Source: Pseudomonadota bacterium (GTDB taxonomy: Bacteria; Pseudomonadota; Gammaproteobacteria; Steroidobacterales; Steroidobacteraceae). Taken from it: a stretch of DNA of 43,597 nucleotides. Below, piece by piece: positions 34,096-42,395 of this stretch. The DNA is taken from NCBI GenBank assembly GCA_021785405.1, contig JAJYFF010000021.1, positions 1-43,597 of the forward strand. The letters are read 5' to 3'. The notes beneath the pieces were generated by a model. The model saw only the letters and a list, made by a program, of their open reading frames with translations, was not told the origin of the DNA and did not search any database. Each line of letters begins with the position of its first letter. The stretch's first letter is position 1. Made by a program: the position numbers and the translations under genes.

Positions 34096-34695
34096 ATGCA
34101 ACGTGTCACAGGGTTCAAGGCGCTCGCCGGCGTCGCGGTCGCGGCGACGGTCGCGGCGGTCGGCCATGCGGCGCCGACCGCGACGACTGCGACGACTGCG
34201 CCGGTCGCGGCGACCTGGAAAGCCCGCCAGCTCGACTTCACCTTCACCGGCTTCACGACGCACTACACCTGCAGCGGCTTCGAGAGCGTGCTCGGCCGCT
34301 TGCTGCGTGCCGCCGGCGCCCGCCCCGACGCGAAGGTCAGCGCGAGTTGCACCGCGCCGTTCGGTCACCCGGAGCGCATCTCGATCGCGCACCTGTCGTT
34401 CAACGTGCTGGTTCCGCTCGCGCACGCGACGCCGGCCGTTGCCGACGCGAAGTCGAAACCGGTCGAGGCGCAGTGGAAGACCGTGCGCTGGCAAGCGCAT
34501 TCCCCGCTCGCGCTCGATCTCGGCGAGGGGGACTGCGAGCTCGTCGACGAGTTCGCGCGGCGGATCCTCCCGCTGTTCTCGGTGCGCGACGTCGTGAACG
34601 ACATGAACTGCGTGCCGCACCAGTTGCAGGTCGGCGGCGTCGATTTGCGATTCCGCGTGCTGGCGCCGCTCAACGCGGCGAAGCCGAAGACCTAG
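34096..34695 (+). CDS. Secreted hypothetical protein with four cysteines
   Basis: A 199-aa protein with a signal peptide (MQRVTGFKALAGVAVAATVAAVGHA), an Ala/Thr-rich linker and a globular domain of about 150 residues. The domain contains DFTFTGFTTHYTCSGFESVLGRLLRAAGA and four Cys (about residues 56, 78, 139, 169) that could form two periplasmic disulfides. GGAG lies 8 bases before the ATG. I do not recognise a characterised family. Its last 26 bases overlap the convergent GH13 gene. Confidence 0.75.
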   Translation: MQRVTGFKALAGVAVAATVAAVGHAAPTATTATTAPVAATWKARQLDFTFTGFTTHYTCSGFESVLGRLLRAAGARPDAKVSASCTAPFGHPERISIAHLSFNVLVPLAHATPAVADAKSKPVEAQWKTVRWQAHSPLALDLGEGDCELVDEFARRILPLFSVRDVVNDMNCVPHQLQVGGVDLRFRVLAPLNAAKPKT

Positions 34696-36490
34696 GGAGG
34701 CTCTGCAGGCGCGCGATCCAGGTCGCATAGGGCGGCAGCGTCAGCTGGCGCAGCGACCGCGCGTCGCGCAGGCCGGGCGCGTTGGTCAGCAGCGTTTCGA
34801 CGGGAACCGGTGCGGCGCCGGCGCCCGGCAGGCGCAGTGTCACCGTGTGCGCGACCGCGCTGCAGTTCATCGCGACGACGATTCCGTCGGCGCCGCCGCG
34901 AAGATACGCCAGGACGTTCGGATCGTCCGGATTCAACATCCGCAGCCCGCCGTCGCGGAGGGCGATTTCGCCGCGGCGTAGCGCGATCAGGCGGCGGTAC
35001 CAGTTGAGTTGCGAGTTCGGATCGGCGCGCTCGGTCTGCACGTTGATCGTCGTGTGATTCGCGGGGACCGGCAGCCACGTCCGCGGGTTGGTGCTGAATC
35101 CGGCCTGCGGCCCGGGGGTCCACTGCATCGGCGTACGTTCGCCGTCGCGGCCTTTCTCCTTGGGCCAGCCGCGGATCCCGATCGGATCCCGCACTTCGGA
35201 GCGCCGGGTCGGCGGCGTCGTGTGCATGCCGATTTCTTCGCCGTAGTAGAGCAACGCGGTCGCACGGGTGGTGAGCAACAGGCTCCCGAGCAACTCGTTG
35301 ATCATCGGATCGTGCACGCCGTCGCCGTAGCGATCGATCGAGCGGACGTTGTCGTGATTGTCGAACACGAACAACGGCTCGTTGCCGTGCAAATCGCGCT
35401 CCGCTGCGACGATCCGGCGCCGGAACGCGACCGCATCGAGGTGGTCGTGGTCGCCATGGAATCCAAGGCGCATGTCCATCGGCAACTGCAATTCGTCGTG
35501 CCGCGCCCCGCCGTACCAACGGTCCAAGTCCTGGATCGTCGGCAGGTAGGTTTCGCCGATCAGCACCCGATCGCCGGGGTAGGCGTCGACCAGGCGGCGC
35601 AGTTCGCGCATCACGCCATGCACTTCCGGCAGATCGACGGTTCGGGATTGATCGAGAATCGGATCGCCGTAGGCGTCGACGCCGCCGAGCGGCCGTTCGT
35701 CGCGCAGTTTCGGATCCTCGAACAGTTGGGGTACCGCATCGAGGCGAAACCCGGCGACGCCGCGGTCGAGCCAGAATCGCATCACCCGAGCCATCGCCTG
35801 GCGGACTTGCGGATTGCGCCAGTTCAGGTCGGGTTGCTGCCGGTAGAACTCGTGGTAGTAGAACTGGTGGACCGCCGGCACCCATTGCCACGCCGAGCCG
35901 CCGAACAAGGAAACCCAGTTGTTCGGCGGCACGCGGCCGTCGTGGGCGTTCGGCCCGCTGCCCGGTTTGCCGTCGCTCCAGACGTACCAATCGTGCTTCG
36001 GGTCGCTGCGGGAACTCGAGGCGGCGATGAACCACGGGTGCTGGTCCGACGTGTGATTCAGCACGAGGTCGAGGATCACCCGGATGTGGTGCCGTTTCGC
36101 CGCGGCGATCAGATGCTGCATGTCGGCCAAGGTCCCGAAGCGGGGATCCACTCCCTCGTAGTTCGAGATGTCGTAGCCGAAATCGACTTGCGGCGACGGG
36201 TACATCGGCGCGATCCAGATCGCGTCGACGCCGAGCCATTGCAGGTATCCGAGGCGTCGTTCGATCCCGCGCAGGTCGCCGCGACCGTCGCCGTTCGAGT
36301 CCTGGAAGGACCGCGGATAGATCTCGTAGATCACCGCGCCCCGCCACCAAGGCGCGGGGTCGCGGTGTGCCGGGTGCGGGGCGCCGGCGGCCTGCGAGCC
36401 GCCGGCGATCAGCGCGCCCGTCGCGGCGACCGCGACGAGCAGGCCGGTCAGGCGCTCGCGGATCCCTCGCGACGCGTACCCCGCGCGCAC
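34670..36490 (-). CDS. Secreted GH13 alpha-glucosidase (oligo-1,6-glucosidase type)
   Basis: A 606-aa glycoside hydrolase family 13 enzyme. The start region GIRERLTGLLVAVAATGALIAGGSQA is a signal peptide, so it is probably periplasmic or secreted. GH13 motifs appear in order: DLVLNHTS (region I), GFRLDAVP with the catalytic nucleophile Asp, LIGETYL with the acid/base Glu, and FDNHDN with the transition-state Asp. DIYPRSF-like YEIYPRSFQDSNGDGRGDL and the QPDLNW stretch place it with alpha-1,4/1,6-glucosidases. It would hydrolyse malto- or isomalto-oligosaccharides. I chose GTG 36490, 5 bases after the gfa stop; the ribosome binding site is weak, so the start is uncertain. Confidence 0.9.
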   Translation of the reverse strand: MRAGYASRGIRERLTGLLVAVAATGALIAGGSQAAGAPHPAHRDPAPWWRGAVIYEIYPRSFQDSNGDGRGDLRGIERRLGYLQWLGVDAIWIAPMYPSPQVDFGYDISNYEGVDPRFGTLADMQHLIAAAKRHHIRVILDLVLNHTSDQHPWFIAASSSRSDPKHDWYVWSDGKPGSGPNAHDGRVPPNNWVSLFGGSAWQWVPAVHQFYYHEFYRQQPDLNWRNPQVRQAMARVMRFWLDRGVAGFRLDAVPQLFEDPKLRDERPLGGVDAYGDPILDQSRTVDLPEVHGVMRELRRLVDAYPGDRVLIGETYLPTIQDLDRWYGGARHDELQLPMDMRLGFHGDHDHLDAVAFRRRIVAAERDLHGNEPLFVFDNHDNVRSIDRYGDGVHDPMINELLGSLLLTTRATALLYYGEEIGMHTTPPTRRSEVRDPIGIRGWPKEKGRDGERTPMQWTPGPQAGFSTNPRTWLPVPANHTTINVQTERADPNSQLNWYRRLIALRRGEIALRDGGLRMLNPDDPNVLAYLRGGADGIVVAMNCSAVAHTVTLRLPGAGAAPVPVETLLTNAPGLRDARSLRQLTLPPYATWIARLQSLPRSSASPR

Positions 36491-36495
36491 GCCTG

Positions 36496-37068
36496 TCAGG
36501 CCTTCAATACGCCCGAGAGCTTCGCGGCGTGGATCGCGAGCGCATCCATCAGCGGCGGGCTCAGGCAATCGTACGGCGGCAAGCCGAGCTCGCGCAGCCT
36601 CGCGCGCACCGCATCCATGTTCTTCGGGTCGGCGCCACCCTCGATGATCGAGGAGACGAACGCGGCGAACGAAGGCGCGGACCACCCGTTCTCGGGAGAC
36701 AGCTCCGTATGGACGAAGTCCAGCCCGTAGAACGCGTGCTTCGTGTTCTCGATTCGCCCGAACAGGTGCACGCCGCACTCCTTGCAGGCGTGGCGCTGGA
36801 TCGTCGCGGCCGGATCGACGATTTTCAACTTGTCGCCGTTCTCGACCACACTGAGCTTGTCGCGGGGCACGACTGCGACCAGCGAGAACAACGCGCCGCT
36901 CGGCTTCCAGCACTTGGTGCAACCGCAGGCGTGGTTGTGCGCACTCTGGGATTTCACGGTGACCTTGACGGGCCGAGTCTTGCACTTGCAGACCAGCGTG
37001 CCGCCGGCGAAGTCCGGCGACCCCGGCTTGACGCCGTGATCGACCAAAGGATGTATCGATAGACTCAT
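36496..37068 (-). CDS. gfa: Glutathione-dependent formaldehyde-activating enzyme (Gfa)
   Basis: A 190-aa zinc protein of the Gfa/CENP-V family, closest to S-(hydroxymethyl)glutathione synthase. The Cys ligands are in [16 protein letters not shown] and [12 protein letters not shown]. The typical [26 protein letters not shown]-terminal stretch is present, and length matches the Paracoccus-type enzyme. The family accelerates the condensation of formaldehyde with glutathione, although direct catalysis has been debated. GGAG lies 9 bases before ATG 37068. It is on the strand opposite to the MscS gene. With fghA at 39746 it provides two of the three steps of glutathione-linked formaldehyde oxidation; the dehydrogenase is absent from the window. 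Confidence 0.9.
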   Translation of the reverse strand: MSLSIHPLVDHGVKPGSPDFAGGTLVCKCKTRPVKVTVKSQSAHNHACGCTKCWKPSGALFSLVAVVPRDKLSVVENGDKLKIVDPAATIQRHACKECGVHLFGRIENTKHAFYGLDFVHTELSPENGWSAPSFAAFVSSIIEGGADPKNMDAVRARLRELGLPPYDCLSPPLMDALAIHAAKLSGVLKA

Positions 37069-37163
37069 ATCAGTGACTCCGGTTGGTTCACGATGCGCGG
37101 GTTCGCCGTCCGGTCACGGACGGGAAACCCGCGCATACTCGCAGAAACGAAGGAGGGACCGCA

Positions 37164-38012
37164 ATGGATAGGCTGGCTCACGCGCAGGGTGCGCTGCTCG
37201 ACCTGGCGATACGTTTCGGACCCCGCGTGCTGGTCGCGGTTCTGACGCTCGCGGCGGGCGCATTCGTCGCTCGGTGGGTCGGGCGCGCGGGCGAACGCGC
37301 GCTCGCCGGACTGGACCTCGAACCCCCGGTCCGTGCGCTGTTGCTCCGGATCGTGCGGCTGCTGGTCTTCATCGGGTTCGCGATTCTCGCGCTCGCGAAC
37401 CTCGGCGTGGACCTGTTGCCGCTGATTGCCGGGCTCAGCGTCGTCGGCGCCGGGATCGCGCTCGCGACCCAGGGCGTCCTGTCGAACGCGGTCGCGGGTT
37501 TGTCGATCATTTTCACGAAACCGTACCGGGTCGGCGACTTCATCGCGGTCGCCGGTGTCGACGGCCGAGTCGCGGAGATCTCGATCTTCCATACGACGCT
37601 AGTGCATACGGACCGGTCCCGAGTCGTCGTGCCGAACCGCAAGATCGTCGGCGAGATCCTGCACAACTATGGCAAGATTCGGCAGACGCGCGTTTCGGTC
37701 GCGGTCGCTTACGAGACCGATCTCGTCGGTGCGTTGCGCACGGTCGGCGAGGCGGTGGCGTCGAGTCCGCGCGTGCTCGGCGAGCCGAAGGCGTTGATCC
37801 AGGTCGGCGAAGCGGCGGCGTCCGGCTTCCGGATCGACGTCAGGCCGTGGGTCGCGGCCGTGGATTACGGCCTCATCGAGGGTGAGTTGTACGTGGCGAT
37901 CGGCGGCGCGCTGCGCGCGCGGGGATTCGCGATCGGCTATCCGCAACTCGAACTGCGGATGCCCGATCGACGGCCGGAGGCCCCGTCCGACGGCCGGATC
38001 GACCGAGGGTGA
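37164..38012 (+). CDS. mscS: MscS-family small-conductance mechanosensitive channel
   Basis: A 282-aa channel protein. There are TM helices at about 14-36 and 60-82, and the pore-lining TM3 is LIAGLSVVGAGIALATQGVLSNAVAGLSIIF at about 90-120, with the Gly/Ala packing pattern of MscS. The beta domain begins KPYRVGDFIAV and contains TDRSRVVVPNRKIVGEILHNYG, the most conserved MscS stretch. The C-terminal alpha/beta domain is complete. AAGGAGGG precedes the ATG. It releases solutes under hypo-osmotic shock. That suits an organism handling osmolytes such as betaines, but MscS is widespread, so no link is implied. Confidence 0.93.
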   Translation: MDRLAHAQGALLDLAIRFGPRVLVAVLTLAAGAFVARWVGRAGERALAGLDLEPPVRALLLRIVRLLVFIGFAILALANLGVDLLPLIAGLSVVGAGIALATQGVLSNAVAGLSIIFTKPYRVGDFIAVAGVDGRVAEISIFHTTLVHTDRSRVVVPNRKIVGEILHNYGKIRQTRVSVAVAYETDLVGALRTVGEAVASSPRVLGEPKALIQVGEAAASGFRIDVRPWVAAVDYGLIEGELYVAIGGALRARGFAIGYPQLELRMPDRRPEAPSDGRIDRG

Positions 38013-38048
38013 AGCGCGTCCCGCTGGTCTTGCCGCGATAGGTGCCGC

Positions 38049-38804
38049 TCACGTTGCCGAAAGCACCGCCAGCAGCCGCAGCGTCGCCGGATCGAACACC
38101 GCGAGCATCGGCGGGCCGCGCCCGGTCAGCGCGATCGAGTTCGCGATCCGGGTCGGCAGCCGACGCTCGCGCATCCGCCGCTCGAGGGCGGCGATCTGTG
38201 CCACCGAGAAGAACCGCTCCTGGCCGACGGTGCGCAGCTGACCGTGCAGCGCCGCGAGGCCCTGCTGCCATGGCTTGAAATAGGTCGGCATCGAGATCAC
38301 GTCATAGCCGCCCGAGATCGCCGCGCTTTCGATGCGTGCCGCGAGCTTCGGGTCGGCGGGCAGCGGCGCCCAAACCCAGCGCGGCCGGCTGTCCCAATGC
38401 GGCGCGAGCGGCAGGCGGGCGCGATCGGCCTCGCGCACCTGCGCCGGATCGAGATCGGCAGCCTGCACCAGCTGGATCATGTCCACCGAGAACGCGTAGT
38501 ACAGCGGTCGGCCACGCCAGAGCGTCGTGGTGCCGTAGCCCAGCGCGAGCAACTGCATCGTCACGATCATCGCGATGTCGCGCCGCAGCTCACGCCGCGG
38601 CTTGCCCGGATCGGCGACGATCAGCGTCAACAGCGGTCCGAGCGCGACATCGACGCCGACCATGATCGCGGCCAGATGGAGCGCACCGGTCAAGCGCCAG
38701 CCGGGCCACCGGTACCAGCCGGCCCAGAGGATCCCCAGAACCCCCGCGAGCGTCGCCGCGCTCGCGAGCAGATGAATTCCAAAGGCGCGCGCCCTAAACT
38801 CCAT
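38049..38804 (-). CDS. TfpX/TfpZ-family type IV pilin accessory protein
   Basis: A 251-aa inner-membrane protein. It opens MEFRARAFGIHLLASAATLAGVLGILWAGWYRWPGW and has three TM segments in the first 95 residues, with VGVDVALGPLLTLIVADPGKPRRELRRD between TM2 and TM3. LWRGRPLYYAFSVDMIQLV then opens the periplasmic half. These are the signatures of TfpX/TfpZ (FimB-type) accessory proteins, which assist minor or major type IV pilin assembly. No pilin gene is adjacent, so this is an orphan copy. Convergent with mscS, with a 36-base spacer. Confidence 0.85.
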   Translation of the reverse strand: MEFRARAFGIHLLASAATLAGVLGILWAGWYRWPGWRLTGALHLAAIMVGVDVALGPLLTLIVADPGKPRRELRRDIAMIVTMQLLALGYGTTTLWRGRPLYYAFSVDMIQLVQAADLDPAQVREADRARLPLAPHWDSRPRWVWAPLPADPKLAARIESAAISGGYDVISMPTYFKPWQQGLAALHGQLRTVGQERFFSVAQIAALERRMRERRLPTRIANSIALTGRGPPMLAVFDPATLRLLAVLSAT

Positions 38805-38944
38805 GGTCTCCTCCTGCGCGAAAGGCCGTCAGTATAGGTAGATTCGCGGGTGGCGAGCGCGGATGGCCGGCGCGAGGATGGAAAGGTGGTTTCACCGCAC
38901 TGATGCGACCGGTCGGCCGCGCGGCGGCCTTCGAGGAGGACGTC

Positions 38945-39724
38945 ATGAAGTGGAAGAGCGTGTTGTGCGCGATTTTACTGGCTGCCGGATTCCACCGACC
39001 AGCGAATGCGGACGTGCAGATCGGCGTCGGCATCGCGCTACCCGGGATCCAGATCGGCATCAACGTGCCAGCGTATCCGCAGTTGCTCCCCGTGCCGGGT
39101 TTTCCCGTGTATTACGCGCCTTACCTCGACGCGAATCTGTTCTTCTACGATGGCTACTATTGGGTGTTCGCCGACGGGAGTTGGTATTACAGCACCTGGT
39201 ACGACGGACCATGGACGCTGGTGGCGCCGGATTACGTGCCGTATTACTTGCTCCGGGTGCCGGTGTTCTACTACCGCCGCCCGCCGCCGTTCTTTCGCGG
39301 CTGGAATCCGCATTTCGCGCCGCGTTGGGACGAGCACTTCGGCTACGCGTGGCGCGAACGCCATCGCGACTGGGATCGGTGGAATCGCAACGCGGTGCCA
39401 CCGCGCGCACCCTTGCCGTCCTATCAACGCAATTTTCGGGGACCACGGTATCCGTCGGCGCCCGAGCAGCGGCGCCTGCAGGAACACTACTACCACTTTC
39501 GAGGGCGACCCGGCGGCTATCGAGGCACCCCGTCGCATGGGCCCAACCGCGGCGGACCCGGGGGACCTCCGGGTGGCCGCGGGCAGCCCGAGGGACGGCG
39601 TCAGGCGCCGATGTACCGTGCGCCGCCGGGCGGGCCGCGCCCGCAAGCGCAGCAGCGCCGCGAAGGCCGCCCGGGGCCGGGGCGGACGGTGGAGCAGCCG
39701 CGAGGGGGTCCGCCGAGCCCTTGA
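38945..39724 (+). CDS. Secreted Tyr/Trp-rich protein with Gly/Pro/Arg-rich tail
   Basis: A 259-aa exported protein of unknown function. The signal peptide MKWKSVLCAILLAAGFHRPANA is followed by VQIGVGIALPGIQIGINVPAYP. A Tyr/Trp-rich core has YYAPYLDANLFFYDGYYWVFADGSWYYSTWYDGPW, and PPFFRGWNPHF..WDEHFGYAWRERHRDWDRW shows repeated aromatic/charged units. From about residue 185 the tail is Gly/Pro/Arg-rich and probably disordered. Similar aromatic secreted proteins occur in beta- and gammaproteobacteria. The start is supported by GAGGAGG 6 bases upstream. Confidence 0.8.
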   Translation: MKWKSVLCAILLAAGFHRPANADVQIGVGIALPGIQIGINVPAYPQLLPVPGFPVYYAPYLDANLFFYDGYYWVFADGSWYYSTWYDGPWTLVAPDYVPYYLLRVPVFYYRRPPPFFRGWNPHFAPRWDEHFGYAWRERHRDWDRWNRNAVPPRAPLPSYQRNFRGPRYPSAPEQRRLQEHYYHFRGRPGGYRGTPSHGPNRGGPGGPPGGRGQPEGRRQAPMYRAPPGGPRPQAQQRREGRPGPGRTVEQPRGGPPSP

Positions 39725-39745
39725 GTACGCGCGGCGCGCCCGCCG

Positions 39746-40591
39746 CTACGCGGCGAGCGCGACCGCGTGATGCCGCAGGTGGTCCTCGATGAAGGAACCG
39801 ATGAAGTAGTAGCTGTGATCGTAGCCGGCCTGGATGCGCAGTTCGAGCGGCTGGCCCGCCGCGGCGCAGGCGGCGCGGAACAGTTCGGGCCGCAACTGGT
39901 TCGCGAGGAATTTGTCCGCGTCGCCCTGATCGATCAGGATCGTGCCCGGAAATCGGTGCGTCGTCACGAGCTCGGTCGCATCGTATGACCGCCACGCGCG
40001 CTCGTCCGCGCCGAGATAGCCCGCAAACGCCTTGCGACCCCAGGGGACCTGGGTCGGCGCGACGATCGGCGCGAACGCCGACACGGACCGATACCGGTCG
40101 GGATTCTGCAACGCGATCGTGAGCGCGCCGTGGCCGCCCATCGAATGGCCGAACAGGCTTTGCCGCCGGGGGTCCGCGGGGAACCGGGCGGCGATCAGGG
40201 ACGGCAGTTCCCGGGCGACGTAAGTGTACATCCGGAAGCGCGTCGACCACGGCGCTGCGGTCGCGTCGAGGTAGAACCCGGCGCCGGCGCCGAATTCCCA
40301 GTCGGCCGCTTCGCCGGGAATCCCGGTCTCGCGCGGACTGGTATCCGGCGCAACCAGCATCAGTCCGAGCGCTGCCGCGAGCCGCTGAGCGCCGGCCTTG
40401 ATCATGAACGTCTCCTCGGTGCACGTCAGGCCCGCGAGGAAGTAGAGCACCGGCACGCGCCGCTCCCGGGACTGCGGCGGCGCGTACACGGAGAAACGCA
40501 TCGGGCCACCACACGCGGCCGACGCGTGTCGATAGAAGCCCTGCGTACCCCCGAAACAGCGCTGCTCGGAGATCGTTTCGATCGCGCTCAT
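39746..40591 (-). CDS. fghA: S-formylglutathione hydrolase
   Basis: A 281-aa esterase-D/S-formylglutathione hydrolase; it hydrolyses S-formylglutathione to formate and glutathione. The catalytic Ser is in LFGHSMGGHGAL, Asp in IDQGDADKFL and His in GYDHSYYFI. The conserved Cys-containing LAGLTCTEETFMIKAGAQR loop and APDTSPR are also present. These match E. coli FrmB/YeiG closely in order and spacing. GGAGAG precedes ATG 40591. Its start lies 62 bases after the mttB-3 stop on the same strand, so the two genes are probably cotranscribed from the TetR-controlled promoter. Confidence 0.94.
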   Translation of the reverse strand: MSAIETISEQRCFGGTQGFYRHASAACGGPMRFSVYAPPQSRERRVPVLYFLAGLTCTEETFMIKAGAQRLAAALGLMLVAPDTSPRETGIPGEAADWEFGAGAGFYLDATAAPWSTRFRMYTYVARELPSLIAARFPADPRRQSLFGHSMGGHGALTIALQNPDRYRSVSAFAPIVAPTQVPWGRKAFAGYLGADERAWRSYDATELVTTHRFPGTILIDQGDADKFLANQLRPELFRAACAAAGQPLELRIQAGYDHSYYFIGSFIEDHLRHHAVALAA

Positions 40592-40653
40592 CAGACACTC
40601 TCCAGCCGGTGACGGAACGGGCGGCCATTATCGTCCGCGGCGAACGGCGGCGG

Positions 40654-42240
40654 CTAGCGTGACGACGGCCAGCGCGAATTTCCCGGACGCATCAGCTCCG
40701 GCCGGATGCGGATGTCGTAGCGCTCGCGTATCGCCCGGTCGATCTGCGGATCGATCGCTCGCGGGAAGTGCGCGGAGAGGATCTCGCGCACGCGCGCGCG
40801 CGCGGCGGTCAGCAGTTCCGGCGAGCCGCGGCTTTGCCACTCGGCGACCGACGTGCGATCGCCGAGCCTCGGGTAGAGATATTCGGTCTGCATCAGCGAC
40901 AAGGTCTGCGCGGCGCCCAGGTAGTGGCCGGGGCCCAGCACGGTCCGTTCGATGAGTTCGTAGGACAGGGTGCGCTCGTCGACCTCGATGCCGCGCAACG
41001 TGCGGCGCACCGCGCCGATCAAGTCGTCGTCCAGCACCATCGATTCGAACGAACAGCCGAACAGGCTCCCCATCATGCCGGCGCACTCGCAGATCATGTT
41101 GCCGCCGGCGAGTGCCGCCAGCGCGATCGTGAGGCCCTTCTCGTAGCCCGCCTGATAATCCGGACGCTTCGCGTCGGTCATTCCAGCCGCCACCAATCCC
41201 GGCAACCGATAGAAGCGTGCGATCTGCGCCGCCGCCGCCTCGAGCACCGCCTCTTCGCCGCCACCTCCGGTGAAGCTGCCGGTGCGCAGATCCGAGACGA
41301 AGGTCCAGGGTCCGAAGTCGACCGGCCCTCCGGGATTGATCAGATTGACGAGCACGACGATCGCGAGGGCCTCGGCGGTCGACTGCACCAGCGCGCCGGC
41401 GAGCGCCGCCGGCGCCGTGGCGCCCGCCTGCGGCGCGGTGCACGCGCTGATTGGCAGTCCGCGCCGCGCCGCCTCGCACAGCACCGCCGAGGTGTCGGGA
41501 CCGAAGCGCAGCGGCGAGACGATCGGGCAAACCCCGATCGCGGCGAACGGCTGCCGGCGAAACGCGCCCTCGGCGCCGAGCACCCGGTCCCACAGGCCTT
41601 CGACCTCCGCGACGGTCGCAGGATCCGCGAGCGACACGCTGAACGGCTTGGTCGTCGCCGCCGCGCCCGCGTAGGCGATGTTGATCGCGTGGAGTCGCGC
41701 GTCCTCGCACAGGTCGGTCGCGACCACCTGTTGGCCGCAGAAGTCGACGTGCTCGAGGTGATCGGCAAGCCGAAAGAAATCGTACAGGTCGAGCAGCGTC
41801 GAGGGCCGGTAGTCCCCGGTTGCCGAGTCCACGACCCGGACCGCCTCGCCGGAGGTCGCGAAATAGACCCGCCGGCCCCCGGAGCGAACGCTGCGCGCCG
41901 GGTCGCGCGCATGGTACGTGACCTCGCGGGCAGCGCCGGCGAGCAGGTCCTCGACGAGCGCCGGCGGGAAGCACAAGCGACCGTGGGCATTGAAGTGGGC
42001 GCCGCCCGCGGTCGCGATGTCGCGGATCTCGTCGGTGACCGCGCCGAGCCCGACGTTCGCGAGCACCTTCAGCACGGTCGAATGGATCGCGGCGAGGTCC
42101 CGGTCGCCGAGCGGCGAATAGGCGCCGCCCGGGAGGCCGGGCGTGACCGCGGCGGAACGCCGCGGATTCGTGCGCTCGGCGATCCGCGCGGCCCGTGCGC
42201 TCGGACCGCGGGTTCTCGGTCCTGGTGGCTGCTCGCGCAT
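40654..42240 (-). CDS. MttB-superfamily (COG5598) methyltransferase, paralogue 3
   Basis: A 528-aa non-pyrrolysine MttB-superfamily protein without an internal TAG. The basic, Pro-rich N-terminal 35 residues are variable. Family segments are LKVLANVGLGAVTDEIRDIATAGGAHF, HLEHVDFCGQQVVATDLCEDARLHA, INIAYAGAAATTKPFSVSLADPATV, VNLINPGGPVDFGPWTFVSDLRTGSFTGGGGEEA and the late GPGHYLGAAQTLSLMQTEYLYPRL. AAGGAG ends 10 bases before ATG 42240. TTGACG at 42305-42300 is a candidate -35, and the TetR palindrome lies just upstream of it. fghA follows. Substrate unknown; known relatives demethylate betaines to a corrinoid protein, which is not encoded here. Confidence 0.88.
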   Translation of the reverse strand: MREQPPGPRTRGPSARAARIAERTNPRRSAAVTPGLPGGAYSPLGDRDLAAIHSTVLKVLANVGLGAVTDEIRDIATAGGAHFNAHGRLCFPPALVEDLLAGAAREVTYHARDPARSVRSGGRRVYFATSGEAVRVVDSATGDYRPSTLLDLYDFFRLADHLEHVDFCGQQVVATDLCEDARLHAINIAYAGAAATTKPFSVSLADPATVAEVEGLWDRVLGAEGAFRRQPFAAIGVCPIVSPLRFGPDTSAVLCEAARRGLPISACTAPQAGATAPAALAGALVQSTAEALAIVVLVNLINPGGPVDFGPWTFVSDLRTGSFTGGGGEEAVLEAAAAQIARFYRLPGLVAAGMTDAKRPDYQAGYEKGLTIALAALAGGNMICECAGMMGSLFGCSFESMVLDDDLIGAVRRTLRGIEVDERTLSYELIERTVLGPGHYLGAAQTLSLMQTEYLYPRLGDRTSVAEWQSRGSPELLTAARARVREILSAHFPRAIDPQIDRAIRERYDIRIRPELMRPGNSRWPSSR

Positions 42241-42299
42241 CGGTGCGTGCTCCTTCGGCCTCGATCCCGACTCGCAGCTTGAGTCCGCCCGCGCGAGCG

Positions 42300-42305
42300 C
42301 GTCAA
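42300..42305 (-). promoter_or_regulatory. Candidate -35 element of mttB-3
   Basis: TTGACG reads on the minus strand 8 bases beyond the TetR palindrome and about 60 bases before mttB-3. A spacer of 17 bases leads to TCAAGC, a poor -10, so the promoter may need an activator or may lie elsewhere. Confidence 0.3.
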
Positions 42306-42313
42306 GAACAATC

Positions 42314-42331
42314 TGAATGAACGTTCATTCA
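42314..42331. promoter_or_regulatory. Perfect 18-bp palindrome, probable TetR operator
   Basis: TGAATGAACGTTCATTCA is a perfect 18-bp palindrome in the spacer between mttB-3 (minus) and the TetR-type gene (plus). This length and AT-rich composition in a GC-rich genome are typical of TetR/BetI operators. One regulator could control both divergent genes from this site. Confidence 0.85.
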
Positions 42332-42395
42332 TTGTGGACGGGACCGGGCCACGCCGCCGCGGGTGGACCGGCCGCGTTGTCCGGGCCGGGGTATC

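Noticed and set aside
15414-42240. Pyrrolysine-containing MttB
   Set aside because: None of the three genes has an in-frame TAG before its terminal stop; all are non-Pyl members.
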